Numbered from the stretch's first letter, positions 14,100 to 28,100 are shown. The stretch: DNA of 64,000 nucleotides from Closterium sp. NIES-65 (GCA_948144175.1 CANXME010002559.1:1054001-1118000); one strand, 5' to 3'. Made by a program: numbers and translations. The notes: generated by a model from the sequence alone, not told the origin.

Positions 14100-14330
14100 C
14101 ATGCGCCACCTCAGCGTTTGCCCATGCGCCGCCACTCACTTGGCAGTTCTGCGAGGCAAAGACGCTGAGGTAGGGGTCCCCGTCCACTGTTATGGGGCAA
14201 AGATGCTGAGGGGTCCCCGTCCACTGTTATGGGGCAAAGACGCTGAGGTAGGGGTCCCTGTCCACTGTTATGGGGCAAAGACGCTGAGGTAGGGGTCCCC
14301 GTCCACTGTTTTGGCCATCGCTGCGATGAG
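14100..14330 (-). pseudogene. Decayed tandem copies of the GLR S2 exon
   Basis: On the minus strand the short phrase DPYLSVFAP recurs, matching VDEDPYLNVFAS of GLR exon 17 (16,150-16,314). The plus-strand phrase GACGCTGAGGTAGGGGTCCC followed by CGTCCACTGT occurs four times. The copies are truncated and joined out of frame, so they are not coding. They lie between the satellite and the last recognisable GLR exon, which links the array to this locus. Confidence 0.75.
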
Positions 14331-14560
14331 AGCGTCTCTTGATGCTTGCCCATGCATGCACCACCCAATGCTCACCACGTGTAGAGAGGTGCATTTTGAG
14401 GCGCCTCAAAATACACCTGCTGCGATGAGAGCTTCTCTTGATGCTTGCCTATGCATGCACCACCCAATGCTCACCACGTGTAGTGAGGTGCATTTTGAGG
14501 CGCCTCAAAATACACCTGCTGCGATGAGAGCGTCTCTTGATGCTTGCCCTGTTAACGGGA
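14331..14560. repeat. Tandem duplication with GCGC-core palindromes at the junctions
   Basis: A segment of about 100 bp (GATGCTTGCC...CACCACGTGTAG) is present twice and begins a third time. Each junction carries TTTTGAGGCGCCTCAAAA (14,394-14,411 and 14,493-14,510). The arms GGTGCA and TACACC extend the symmetry with one mismatch. Confidence 0.85.
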
Positions 14561-14639
14561 AAGGAGTGTTGGCCCCGCCCTCGCTTGGGCAACGCCGACA
14601 ACTTGGTCGGATGTACGGTAGTAGCAGCCGACCGCCCAC

Positions 14640-15110
14640 AGTGGGATAGCTGCTCGACAGGTTACGTCGAGCTGCAGCGGACCGCTGTGGTGTTGCTGTC
14701 GACCAGGATGCTCGACAGCTGCACCTGACTGGCCTGGGCGACGGGTGAGCCGTCCGGGAGGTCGACGAAGCAGTCCGTCGACCTACAGCTCGACGGGGAG
14801 GTCTATGGAGCATCCCGTCGAGCTGCAGCTCGACCGGGAGGTCAACGGAGCGTCCCGTCGAACTGCAGCTCGACCGGGAGGTCAACGGAGCGTCCCGTCG
14901 AACTGCAGTTCGACCGGGAGGTCGACTGAGCAGTTCTGGTCGACGGAAGGGGTCCGTCGACCAAGGGGTAGCTTGACGGGAGGTGTGGTCGAACAGGAGC
15001 GCCCTGTGGTCGACCAGAGGGACCCAGTGGTCGACGGGAGGCACCTGGGAGTCGACCAGAGCACCAGGGGTCGACCAGGTCGACTGGGTAACCTACTCAA
15101 CGAGTTCTGC
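14640..15110. repeat. GTCGAC/GTCGA-rich repetitive block
   Basis: GTCGAC or GTCGA occurs every 10-25 bases. From about 14,800 to 14,925 there is a 40-bp tandem period (GGAGCGTCCCGTCGAACTGC then AGCTCGACCGGGAGGTCAAC). Open frames exist here but show only R/P/S-rich repeats and no recognisable domain. From 15,110 to 15,600 I see nothing beyond a few more GTCGAC sites. Confidence 0.6.
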
Positions 15111-15599
15111 TGAGGCACGCGAACGTCGTCAAGATCGCGATGGCGCAGGCGACTTCGGGCTGGTATCCCGAAGTCGATGTGGCTCGTCAGACGCAGACAA
15201 CAGCCGACGGATGCCCAACGAGGCAAGTCAGGCCAATCGTCTGCGCACACCTGCGAGCGCGCACACTGCTGTGTTCTACAGGGCACGCCGTCGACCTGCT
15301 TTGTTGGCAGGTCGCCCTTCTGCAATGCTGGCGCGGCTCCTCTACGCAATGCTGGCAGGCGGTCGACCGAGCTGCATTGGCGGTCGACCAGGCTAACTGC
15401 AGGGTTGCTAGGTGCCTGATGTAGTCATTGTTGTCATTGCTTCTTGATTGATTCTGGAATTCCAACTTTGCTAGTGGAAACTCTTGCCCAATCCTTCCGT
15501 GAATGTGCAAACACTAAGGAACTAAGCAAAGCTAAGATCACCTCTAGTAGTTCGTGCCAACCCCTATAGTCTAGCTCACTACCGTTGTAGAGTTAATCT

Positions 15600-16040
15600 C
15601 CTCATGCCCATGCACCACCCAAAGCTCACCCACCCAAGAAGCCAAGTTCCCAAGTCCCCCAGTGGCCAAGGTGCCCCTACTAGTCTCGGTGCCCCCCTTG
15701 GTGCAGCTCATGAATATGGAGTTGAGGATGTTGAAAGCATGAGACGAGCTTTGCCATACACGCAAGAGCCCATAGATGCTCCTAGATGCCCCTAGGTGCC
15801 CCCAGCAGCTCACAACGGCGGAGTTGAGGACGTTGAAGGCCTGGGAGGTGCTTTGCCTTGTAGTACCTGACGTGCTCTGCATTGCCCCCAAGTGCCCAAG
15901 CGCCCCCATCCCATTGTCTCACAACGGCGGAGTTGAGGACGTTGAAGGCCTGCGAGGTGCGGAGCACTTGGCAGTACTGCGAGGCAAAGACGTTCAGGTA
16001 GGGGTCCTTGTCCACTATCAGGGCCACCTTCTGCGACGAG
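15600..16040 (-). pseudogene. Three truncated copies of the 3' half of GLR exon 17
   Basis: The minus strand reads SQAFNVLNSAV or SHAFNILNSIF at about 15,715-15,745, 15,805-15,845 and 15,915-15,965. Each ends at a GTGAG-like donor (GCCGTT|GTGAG), as the functional exon does. The last copy, to about 16,030, also includes DPYLNVFASQYCQVLR. All lack the ligand-proximal half of the exon. Confidence 0.7.
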
Positions 16041-16149
16041 AGCGCCCCTTGCTGCTTGCTCTAGTGCCCCTCCGCCTCTCCCTGCCTGCTCTAGTACCCA
16101 AGGGCCCCTAGCTGTCTCTAGGTGCTCCTAGATCCCCCCAGGGGCTCAC

Positions 16150-19100
16150 AAAGGCGGAGTTGAGGACGTTGAAGGCCTGCGAGGCGCGGAGCACTTGGCA
16201 GTACTGCGAGGCAAAGACGTTCAGGTAGGGGTCCTCGTCCACTATCAGGGCCACGCGCTGAGAAGTGAGCGCCTCATAGTAGTCCTGCTCGCTGTTCAAC
16301 GGCACTAGGCGGGACTGCGGGTGGGGGATGAGGGTGGGTGGGAGGGTGGGTGGAGCAAGAGAGAGAGGGAGACGTTGCGGTAAGGGGTCCTCGCCCATTC
16401 TTATGGCCACTCGCTGCGATGAGAGTGCCTCATAGTAGTCCTGCTCGCTGTTCAGCGGCACTAGGCGGGACTGTGGGAGAGGGATATGGGAGAGAGAAAA
16501 GGGAGGAAAGAAGGATGTGAGCGCCTTATAGTAGTCCTGCTCGCTGTTCAGCGGCATTAGGCAGGACTGTGGGTGAGGGAGATTGGAGGGAGAAAAGGGA
16601 GGAAAGAAGGATGTGAGTGCCTTATAGTATTCCTGCTCGCCGTTCAGCGGCACTAGTCGGGACTGTGGGAGAGGGGCAGGGCAAGACAACAGGAGGGGAA
16701 GGAGGGAAGATACGAGGGCAGAGTGAGAAAAATGCAGGGGGCGACAAGATGAGAGTGCCTCATAGTAGTCCTGCTCGTTGTTCAGCGGCACTAGGCGGGA
16801 CTGCGGAAGAAGGGACAGGAGAGAGGAACACAAGAGAGAGCGGGACAAGAGGGAGGGGGACATGATGTGCTGAACTGATGTTGTGGGAGGGCTGTACCAG
16901 AGAGTGTACAGTTTTGAGGCGCCTCAAAACTGTACCAGAGAGTGTTTTTTGAGAATTCTCAAAAAACACTCGCTGCAATATGTTGTGGGAGGGCTGTACC
17001 GGAGGGACCACGAGCTACGGGAGATGCACGTAGACAAATGAGCCGCACTGATAGATAGATATGCCACCTTAGAGAATTCTCAAAAGTGGTACTTTCTTCT
17101 GTGCTGTGGGTGGCAGGCCGTACCGGAGAGACACCAAGCTGCACGAGATAACCGTAAACAAAAGAGCCGTACTGATAGCCCACCATCACTGCGGACGAGA
17201 TTTGAGTCAACAAGAAGATTAAAAAAAAAAAAATCGTATCTAACACCCACTCAAACATCGTACCGGAGAAAACCCAAGCTGCACGAGATAGCCGTAGACA
17301 AAGGAGCCGTACTGATAGCCCACCATCACCGCGGACGAGATTTGAGTCAACAAGAAGATTAAAAAATAAATCGTATCTAACACCCACTCAAACATCGTAC
17401 CGGAGAAAACCCAAGCTGCACGAGATAGCCGTAGACAAAGGAGCCGTATTGATAGCCCACAATTACGTCGGACCCTGCTGCATCGTATATGCTCTGAAAG
17501 GGCGAGGGAGAAGGGGAGAGAAAGACGGAGAGAGGGTGAAAGAGAAAAGTGAGAGGGGGTATACTGGGGTGAGTGAAGGAGCCGTACTGATAGCCCACCA
17601 TTACGTCGGACCCTGCCGCATCGTACATGCTCTGAAAGGGTGAGGGAGAAGGGGAGAGAAAGACGGAGAGAGGGTGAAAGAGAAAAGTGAGAGGGGGTAT
17701 ACTGGCGTGAGTGAAGGAGCCGTACTGATAGCCCACCATTACGTCGGACCCTGCTGCATCGTATATGCTCTGGAAAGATCAGTCGGAAACAGGGAACGAG
17801 GCAGAAAAGCAGAAAAAAAGGAGAGTGTATGCTGGCAGAAGCGAAGGAGCCGTACTGATAGCCCACCATCACCTGGGACCCTGCTGCTTCATAGATGCTC
17901 CGTGAGAGAGGGAGATGGGGAAGCGGGGGTGTGATGGGTAGCGTGAGGGAGCAAGAGGGAGAGAATGGAGAGAGAAAGGGGTGTCAAAACTCGGAATGAC
18001 ATGTGGAACAAACAGATATGTTGGGAGCCGCAGCTTCTTTTAAATTGTTTCGCAGCTCAGAAAATTAGAGGGGGGGGGGGAAAAAAAGAGAAAGAAGAAA
18101 AGAAAGAAAAGCATGGACGCACGGATACTGGGAGCTGCAGCTTTTGGAGAACGAGAGCAGCAGTGAGGGCGGCGATGTAGGAGCTGGAGACGACAATCAT
18201 GAGCGCAAACCAGGTGACTGTGAGTATCCGACCAAGAGACGTCTTGACTATGCCCCTCACTGATCGTCGCAGGGGGATATGGGAGGAGGTTGACGGGGAT
18301 GGGGGGATAAGGGAGGAGAAGAGAAGTGGGGGAGTGGAGAATGAGGGCTGCAGTGAGGGCGGTAACGTAGGAGCTGGAGACGACAATCATGAGCGGCCAA
18401 GAGACGTCTTGACTATGCCCCTCACTGATAGCAAGTGGAAGGGGTGGGTGGAGGGAGGAGAGAATGAGAGCTGCAGTGAGGACGACAAAGTAGGTAGGAA
18501 CTAGGGACGACACGACATTCGTGAGGGTGAGCTAGGAAACTGGAAGAAGAAGAAAAAAAAAAACCGCGAAGTTCTAATTTTCTCCAAAAATGTGCTGCGG
18601 AAATTGTGGATGCCACATGAAGCGGCATTGCGCGTTTCGATCGAATCGGACAGCTGGTTACGGCTGGCTTATTTATTCATACCTTTTGCGAATCCAACTG
18701 GAGCAAAGGACATCCTATACGCACACACCAACAGAGAGCAGAAGAGGAAGGGAAAGCACAAATAACTTGAGCCAGGTCATGTAGGGGAAGTTACTACAAA
18801 TGTTTATAGTACAGGATGTCATATGTACAGCTGACTACAGCAAAGAAAAAGAGCGAAAGAGGGAGGGAAACCATAAGCAACTTGATCCAGGTCATGTAGG
18901 AACTTACTACATACGAATTCCTATGCTGCTGACTACAGCAAAGTCTGATAAAAAGGAAACCCTCTCCTCACACACACCATATGTCCTCCCATGAATCACC
19001 CATCATTCCCCCTCCTCCTCCTCCTCCTCCTCCCATATTTACCACACCCACCAGACGTCCTCTCCTCACACCCACCCATCACATGCATGCACCCACCATA

Positions 19101-22100
19101 TGTACGACATGACTTCTTGATGCGGCCGGTCATACTCCCGCCGCAGCAGGTGCATGGGGTGGGAACTTTCCAGGAAGCAGAGCACAAGGCCGGTGAACAC
19201 GATGAGACAGGCTAGTAGCAGCCACATTTGCCAGGAGAAGGGGCGGTAGGAGATCCAGGGGTTGTCGTTTGGTGCCACGTAGGACACCAGGCTCAGCCCT
19301 GATTGCTGATTGGGTGGAAGAGCGGACGCGGTGGGTGGGTGGGGTGGAAGGGAAGTGGGGAAGAGGGGAAGAGGGGAAGAGGGGAAGATGAATAGGGGAA
19401 GGGGAGGGGAATGGGAAGAGGGGAAGAGGAATAGGGGAAGGGGAGGGGAATGGGAAGAGGGGAAGGGGAGGAGGAAGCAGGAGAGGGGGAGGAGTAGGGA
19501 GCAGGGGAGGGCAGGAGGGGGCTGGTGAAGTGAATGCGATGAGGCAAGCGAGCAGCAGCCACATTTTCCCGGAGAGGGGGCAGTAGAGGGGCAGGGGAGG
19601 GGCAGGAGAGGGGCAGGAGAGGGGCAGGAGGGGGGCAGGAGAGGGGCAGGAGAGGGGCAGTAGGAGAATCAAGGGTTAAGAGAGTGATTATATGAGAGAG
19701 TGACAATGTGGGTGCACGATGCTGTGCGGATGTGAGAACGTGGTAGTGAGACGAGTCGCGAAAGTATGAGGCAGCATGAGATAACGAACTTGGATGGGGA
19801 AAATGAACGAGGTGACGTATGGGGAGATGAGATAACGTACCTGGATGGGGGCTGTGAAATCGACGGCCTCGCTGCGGAAATTGAGCACAGCAATGTCGCC
19901 AATGGCTCCATCGTATGTCTGCAGTGCATGCACACATACACACACACACGCAGGAAAACACACAGGCACACACAGGGTAGGAACGGTGAAATCGACGGCT
20001 TCGCTGCGGAAATTGAGCACAGCAATGTCTCCAATGGCTCTGTCGTACGTCTGTGGTGCATGCACCCACACATGCACACATGCACACAGGCACACAGGCA
20101 CACAGCACACAGACACATACACATGCAAACAGCACACACAAGATGGGGAAGTTGAGCAAAGCAATGTCGCCAATGGCCCCACCGTATGATGCATGCGCAT
20201 GCCACTCACATGGTTGGCCACAGCATAGACCATCTCAGTATAGCTGGGAGGAGTGGCATCGCCCTCCCCAAACTGCAGAACCTCACATGTGAACATTTAC
20301 GTGCACGCTCTAAACTAAAGTACGCACATGCATGCTGCTGCATCCTGCATGCGCATCCCACTCACATGGTTGGCCACAGCATAGACCATCTCAGTGTAGC
20401 TGGGAGGAGTGGCGTCGCCCTCCCCAAACTGCATAGACACATACAACAGCTTGCAAGCAAACTTACATGCATGCATGTATGCTATACATACATACACACT
20501 TTCATGCTGCATCCTGCATACATATCCCACTCACATTATTGGCAACAGCATAGACCATCTCGGTGTAACTCGGGGTGGCATCGCCCTCCCCAAACTGCAG
20601 TGTGTACTGCACTTTAACAGTGCATACCACTGTGTCACATGCGTATCCCACTCACATTGTTCGCAACAGCATAGACCATCTCGGTGTAACTCGGGGTGGC
20701 ATCGCCCTCCCCAAACTGCATAAACTCGTACGACAGCTCGTAAGGCAGCCGCACCACTGCCGCCCGGAACAGATCCAGACAAAACCCCGTGAAGCGGTCG
20801 TTTCCCTGGGCGGCGGTGGGCGGCAGGATCTCGACAAACTGGTTGTAGCCTTTCTTGTTCGGCACGGCGATCCGCAGCGGGTCCTGTTGGCGGGCCAGCC
20901 ACCCTGAGGGCGCCTGGGGAGACATAGGGAAGGAGGGATAGATGAAGGAGGGATCAGGCGAGCAAGGGAGGCAGAAGAAAGAAAGGAAGGGATGGGCTCA
21001 TAGGATTGGCATCCACAGCGGGTCCTGTGGTCGGGCTAGCCACCCTCCTGAAGGGCCTGTAAGGGATGGAGGGATGCGGGTGGAGGAGAGGGGATGACTT
21101 AACTTTTGAGTCGACTCAAAAGCAGACTTTAGCACTGAGGAGTTTCAGGCTTTGTGCCAGCACCCATCATATTGTCATCGCATGGCTGTCTGTCATCGTA
21201 TTGCTTTTTGAGGCGCCTAAAAAGTCAACACACAACCCAGCGTTGCTGTCCACCAAGCAAGCCCCCCCTGAGTCTGTGCTAACACTAAAAAGTCCCAGGC
21301 TGACCTTTTCGAGATTGCCTGGAAACAGCAGGTTGAGTGTGGTAGAGCTGTTGGCCTGCACTGCTGGGGCTAGTGGGTCCTGCAGGGAGGAGAAAATGGG
21401 GCATGAAGAAAAGGGGGCATGAAGAGAAGGGGGCATGAAGAGATGAGACACATGGCGGTGGGAATTGGTGCTTTTGTTAAGATTCTCAAGAACTACATGC
21501 AGCACGGGAAAGAGCCAGCTGAGAGAGCCAGAGCTGTTGGCCTGCTGCACTGCTGATGCTACGCTAATGGGCCTGGCAGGAGGGGAGAGAAGGGGCAATG
21601 ATGAGAGGAGATAGGTGAAGAGAAGGAAAGTGCCTCAATAGATGACTCACATCGGAGGTGGTGAAGCCCTTCCCCATGCGCCAGTACCCAGCAGTGACGA
21701 ACTCGCTGCCCCGCACATTCAGCACCTGAACCGATGATTCTTGAGTCGACTAAAAAGTCGTGCTCATAAATAACCAGCTGCGCTGACTCACATCTGAGAC
21801 GGTGAAACCCTTCCCCAGGCGCCAGTACCCCGCAGTGACGAACTCGCTGCCCCTCACATCATGCACCGATGATTCTTGAGTCAACTAAAGACAGTCTCTC
21901 TCTTACAATACAACCAGCTACGCTGACTCACATCGGAGGTGGTGAAGCCCTTCCCCAGGCGCCAGTACCCAGCAGTGACGAACTCGCTGCCCCGCACATT
22001 CAGCAGCTGAACCGACCCGTCCTTCACGTCGCCCTCCGGAGTCAGCCGCACCCTGCAGTGCCATGCACACACACACACAGTGGGTGGGGAAGGGGGGCAG

Positions 22101-25100
22101 GTTTTGAGACGTTCTTCACCCTGCCTCACCCTGCCTCACCCTGCCTCTCCCTGCCTCACCCTGCCTCACCCTGCCTCACCCTGCCTCACCCTGCCTAACC
22201 CTGCCTCACCCTGCCTCACCCTGCCTCACCCTGCCTCACCCTGCCTCACCCTGCCTAACCCTGCCTCACCCTGCCTCACCCTGCCTAACCCTGCCTCACC
22301 CTGCCTCACCCTGCCTAACCCTGCCTCACCCTGCCTCACCCTGCCTTACCCTGCCTCACCCTGCCTCACCCACTCACCTGCCTGTGGCGCCCATCACAGA
22401 CGCCTGGAGCAGCGCATCCCGAAGCAGCGGCCCAACTGAGGGAAACAGGGCTGCTTGCTTCGGAGTCAATAAGTCAAACAGTCACCTTGCTTGCGCTCAC
22501 CCTTAGGCCCCTCCCTCACCTGCCAGTTGACTTTTGAGTCGACTCAAAAGTCAACTTGCTTGCTTCGGAGTCAATAAGTCAAACAGTCACCTTGCTTGCG
22601 CTCACCCTTAGGCCCCTCCCTCACCTGCCAGTTGACTTTTGAGTCGACTCAAAAGTCAACTTGCTTGCTTCGGAGTCAATAAGTCAAACAGTCACCTTGC
22701 TTGCGCTCACCCACCCTTAGGCCCCTCCCTCACCTGCCTGTGGCGAGTTGACTTTTGAGTCGACTCAAAAGTCAAGTCGACTCAAAAGTCAACCCTTAGG
22801 CCCCTCCCTCACCTGCCTGTGGCGAGTTGACTTTTGAGTCGACTCAAAAGTCAAGTCGACTCAAAAGTCAACCCTTAGGCCCCTCCCTCACCTGCCTGTG
22901 GCGCCCATCACAGACGCCTGGAGCAGTGCATCCCGCAGCAGCGGCCCAACTGAGGAGGGAGGGGAGGGTGGTGGGTGGGTGGATGGGTGGGCGGTGTGAG
23001 AATGTGGGTGGATGGGTGGGTGCGTGGGTGGGTGGGATGATGGTTGGGATGAGGTATGCATGAGAGGTGAAGGAACAGGGCCCGGTGTGACTAAGAGGCT
23101 ATGCGTGCGTGTGGTGGGTGAGAGAAGGGTGAGTGGGAAGGGAGTACAATTGGGGCTTGGTCAAAATAGGGGGAGAAGGAAAAGAAGGAGAACGAGGTAG
23201 GACGAAGCCCCATTCAAGCCGATCACATCGCACTCAAGCCACTCACAATTGCTCTTTTGAGACGTCTCAAAAACTCACTCATTTCGCGTGGACACTCACA
23301 GTTGCTCCGCGCTGCGCCAGACAGAATGGGGGATAAGCGAGCTGGCAGGATCGACAGGCGCCACCACAGGCATGGGCATATGAGCCCCACTCACACGCCA
23401 CTCAACCCACTCACACCGCACTGAACCCACTCACAATTGCTCCGAGCTGCGCCAGAAAGAATCGGGATTAGCGAGCTGGCAGGATCACCAGGCGCCACCA
23501 CAGGCATGGGCACATGAGTCCACGTGCCAGGCTCCTGGACAGCAGCGGAACTGTTACTAACGAGGACAGAACCTGCTGCAGCGCCACCGCTGCTCCTGTC
23601 GCTACTGCTACCATTCCCCTCAGCACCGGCAGCACCAGCAGCACGAGCTACACCACCACTTTCCACCCCTGGGAAACTCCCACTGTTGGCCCCATCCTCG
23701 TTATAAGCCCCTGGGCCTTGAGAGGGAGGCACAGGCTCGACCAGGGCGTTCTGGGAGTCGGCGCCATCGGTGGCGTCGCCTGAGAGCACGTTGTGCACCG
23801 CCTGAGCCACCAGCAGCAGGGCGTCGTATGCTGCCAGTGAATACACGTCCGCCTGTGGTGAGAGGAGGAGGGAACAAAGGAAGAATTCATAGGAGGGCAA
23901 AGGGTGGGTTGAGCCATCAGCACGTTGTGCACTGCCTGAGCCACCCGCAGCAGCGCGTCGTATACTGCCAGCCAGTGAATACACGTCCGCCTGGGGGAGG
24001 CAGGGAGGAGGAGGGGTTGGTGGGGAAGAGGGGATACATAGGAGGGCACTGGGTTGAGAGCCACAAAGCACGTTGTTGTGCACCGCTTGAGCCACCAGCA
24101 GCAGCGCGTCGTATGCTGCCAGTGCATACACGTCCGCCTGGGAAGGCGAGGAGGGAAGGGTGGAAGGAAGGGTGGGTGGATACAGAGTCGTGTGAAATGA
24201 GGGCAATGTGTTGAGAATTGAGCCAGCAGCATGATAGTATTATATATGCTGCTAGCACACATACATATCCGCCTGACAAGAACGGGTGAAAAGCCATGTG
24301 ACTATAACGATGTCTTGAGACCTCTCAACACTCACCTTGGGAGAGGAGGGCCCCTCCTGCCCCGACATGTGCTCCTTCCTCTCTGCTTTGAGATTATTTC
24401 ACCCCAAAGCTTTTTGTGATTTCCTCAGCAATACATGCAGAGAAACATGGATAACTCACCTTTGGAGAAGAAGGCCCCTCCTGCCCCGACATGTGCTCCT
24501 TCCACTCTGCTCGAAAGACCGTGAGGGCAGGCGAGGGCGGGACAAAAGACGCCATGGATATGAGGCCCTGGCAGGGAGGAGAAGGTGGGGGGAAGGGGGG
24601 TAAGACAGGAGAGTGGGAACAATGGGAAAGGCAAGAATACGAGCCTCTGGTTGAGGGCGGGACAAAGGCCGCCATGGATATGAGGCCCTGCCACGGAGGA
24701 GAAGGTGGGGTGGGGGGAAGACAGACAGGTGCGCAAGAGGAGGCGGGACGCAGGAGTAAGAGCAAGAGCTGCTGAGCGGGACAAAGGACACCATGGATAT
24801 GAGGCCCTGCCAGGGAGGAGCGGAATTGGGGCATGAAGGGAGCAGCGGAACTATTGCCACTTTTGAGCTGGGGCTTTTGAGGAAATTCTGCTGGCTCAAT
24901 GGTCGTTCATAGGTAGAGAGGCACGGAAGAGGCATGGAAGAGGCACGCAAGAGGCACGGAAGAGGCATGGAAGAGGCACGGAAGAGGCACGGAAGAGGCG
25001 TGGAAGAGGCACGGAAGAGGCACGGAAGAGGCATGGAAGAGGCACGGAAGAGGCACGGAAGAGGCATGGAAGAGGCATGGAAGACGCATGGAAGACGCAT

Positions 25101-28100
25101 GGAAGAGGGCAACATAACATATCATTCATGTCACCCACCTGCACTTGCGTTGCTCTGAGTCGATTCAAAACATATCATTCATGTCACCCACCTGCACTTG
25201 CGTTGCTCTGAGTCGATTCAAAACATATCATTCATGTCACCCACCTGCAATTGCGTTGCTCTGAGTCGATTCAAAACATATCATTCATGTCACCCACCTG
25301 CACTTGCGTTGCTTTGAGTCGATTCAAAACATATTATTCATGTCACCCACCTGCACTTGCGGCATGAAGGAGGCGGTGGCGCCATCGTATGTGAAGGACT
25401 GGAGGGAGGTGGGCTCCGTGGTGATCCACACATAGCCGCGGCTGAACATTCCCAGCTCCACCGCTGGTGGAAGAAAGAGAAGGGATGGGGCGAGTAGGGG
25501 GAGGAAGTAGTTAGGGTGCAGTGCGGAGTTAGTGTGCAGAAGGAAGAGGTGGGCTCCGTGGTGATCCACAAGTAGCCACGGCTGAACATTCCCAGCTCCA
25601 CCACTGGTGAAGGAAAGGAGGGGGGGGGAGGCAGGAGGGAGTAACGGAAGATAGGTGTGGGGTGAGTGATTGAAGAGGTGTGCTCCGTGGTGATCCACAC
25701 GTAGCCGCGGCTGAACATTCCCAGCTCCACCGCTGGTGAGGGAAAGGAGGGCGGGGAAGGCAGGAGGGAGTAACGGAAGATAGGTGTGGGGTGAGTGATT
25801 GAAGAGGTGTGCTCCGTGGTGATCCACACGTAGCCGCGGCTGAACATTCCCAGCTCCACCGCTGGTGGGGGAAAGGAGGGCGGGGAAGGCAGGAGGGAGT
25901 AACGGAAGATAGGTGTGGGGTGAGTGATTGAAGAGGTGTGCTCCGTGGTGATCCACACGTAGCCGCGGCTGAACATTCCCAGCTCCACCGCTGGTGGGGG
26001 AAAGAGATTGGAGGAGGCAAGGTTTGGGGGAGGCAAGGGGTTGCATAGCTAGGTGTGACGTGAGTGAGAGTGTGTTCGGAAGTAGGAGGTGGGCTCGGTG
26101 CTGCTGATCCACACATAGTCGCGGATAACCATACTCTATGCTTTGCGCCCACCTGCTTTGAGGTGACTTTTCAGTCGACTCAAAAGTCACCTCGTTTTGA
26201 GTCGACTCAAAAGTCAAGGAGGTGGGCTCGGTGCTGATCCACACATAGTCGCGGATAAACATACTCTATGCTTAGCGCGCACCTGCTTTGAGCACGGCAT
26301 CAGGGCCGTCGCCCCCTGCATGCATGAATGATCATAACTGAAGTGCGCACTAGCTGCATACAGTGGTGTGCATACCAGCGTGCGCGCACCTGCTTTGAGC
26401 ACGGCGTCAGGGCCGTCGCCCCCCGCGTGAATGATCATGACTGACGTGCGCACTTGCTGCAGCTTTTCCAGAGAGGAACGCGCGTCGTCATACTCCCTCC
26501 CCCGCTTCAACGCCACACGCGCCACCACTGGGTGTTGCCAGCCCTGGTGGAGAGGGGAGAGGGGAGAGACGGAAAGAAAGGGATTGGGAGTTGTCTCAGC
26601 CGCTCCAGAGAGGAACGTGCGTCGTCATACTCCCTCCCCCGCTTCAATGCCACTCGTGCCACTATCAGGTGCTGCCAGCCCTGTTGTGTGTGCATGGGGG
26701 GAAGAGAAAGATAGGGGAGAGAGGAGACGGAGAGGAGGAGAAGATGAGAGGATAGGAGAATAGGAAGGCACGTAAACGAGAACAGGCGAGTGCAGTAAAC
26801 ACCAATCGTGTAGGACGCCTTTCAAGCCCCTACCCACCTACCGGTATGCCTTTCCACCCATCTGCTCCACCCGCCCATTTGGTTCGATCAAGGTACCTCA
26901 GAAACTTATGCGTGTTGGATACGCACCCAGCAGTTCTGCAGAATGATTTCGAGCACGCTGATGCTGTTCCATCCACCCAAACCGGTCGTCTGTAATCAAA
27001 TCACCCCACACAGTCCTACCCACCTATCCGTTGTCTACCCATCTGATTGCCAGCCAGCCCATCGGTCGCCCACACTCTTGGGCTCGCCTACCCTCTCTGA
27101 CTTCGCCTACCCATCGGTTCTGCAGGATGTTTTCGAGAACGCTGATGCCGTTCCGCCCAAACCGGTCGTCTGTGAATATGGCTACAAAGTGCTTGTAACG
27201 GTACAGCGCCAGCAGGTCTGCGCGCAGCGACACGAATGGCCGAGGGGAGGGGGGATGAGTGGTGGGATGGGGTAAAAAAGGGGGAGGAGAGGAAGTGATG
27301 AGGCCGAGGGTTTGGGCAAGGAAGTGCTTGCAGCGGTACAGCGCCAGGAGGTTAGGGAGCGACAGGAGGTTGGGAACGACAGGAGGTTTGGGAGCGACAG
27401 GAGGTTTGGGAACGCCAGGAGGTTTGGGAGCGCCAGGAGGTTTGGGAGCGACAGGAATGACCAACTGGGTCAGGAAGGGGGAGGGAGGGAGAGTGGGGGC
27501 GGAGAGGGGGGTTGGGGTAAGGAAGGGAAGCAAGGCAGAGTGTTTGGGTCACGAAGTGCTGGTAGGGGCAATAGGCTAGGCACGGTGTACGCATGAAGTA
27601 GGGCCACTGGCGTGAAGTGTTGAGGGGGTGGGCTTGGGTTTCCAGAACAGTAAGCAGAAGCTCACGGATCTGTGGTCATGAAGAAGGGCAGCAGTAGGCA
27701 AGGTCGTCTTTAGCAAAGGGACGATAGTCAACTAGTGAAAAAAGTAACCCTTGAAAAAATTGGTTAAGATCCGAACGTACAACTCAGTTCACTGGGTCAC
27801 TGGGCACGGTGCACATGAAATAGGGCCACTGGCGCGAGGTGCTGGTGATTGAGGAGGGGGTTGGTGGCGGCTGCAGAAGGGGTAGCACGCACACACAGGC
27901 AGTTCCAACAAGCCCAGCTTAGCATTGCATTGCAGCAGGACCGTCTCAGCAGCGAGTGCCTCCATCTTGGTGGCGTCACTGGGGACGGTGCGCGGATGAA
28001 GTAGGGCCACTGGCGAGGCTGGGGTCTTGGCGGCTCCAGAAGGGGCTGGCTGGGCTGCAAGCACACGCTACTATTGTCATGCGGCATGGGCTGCAAGCAC

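Noticed and set aside
24-14168. Very long open frames on both strands in the satellite (up to about 2,190 codons)
   Set aside because: The 45-bp period is a multiple of three and the unit has stop-free frames, so these frames follow from the repeat. They overlap each other on both strands and shift at every 43-bp unit.
14505-15044. Arg/Pro/Ser-rich open frame on the minus strand
   Set aside because: It is produced by the GTCGA-rich repeat; no domain, no splice context and other frames are equally open.
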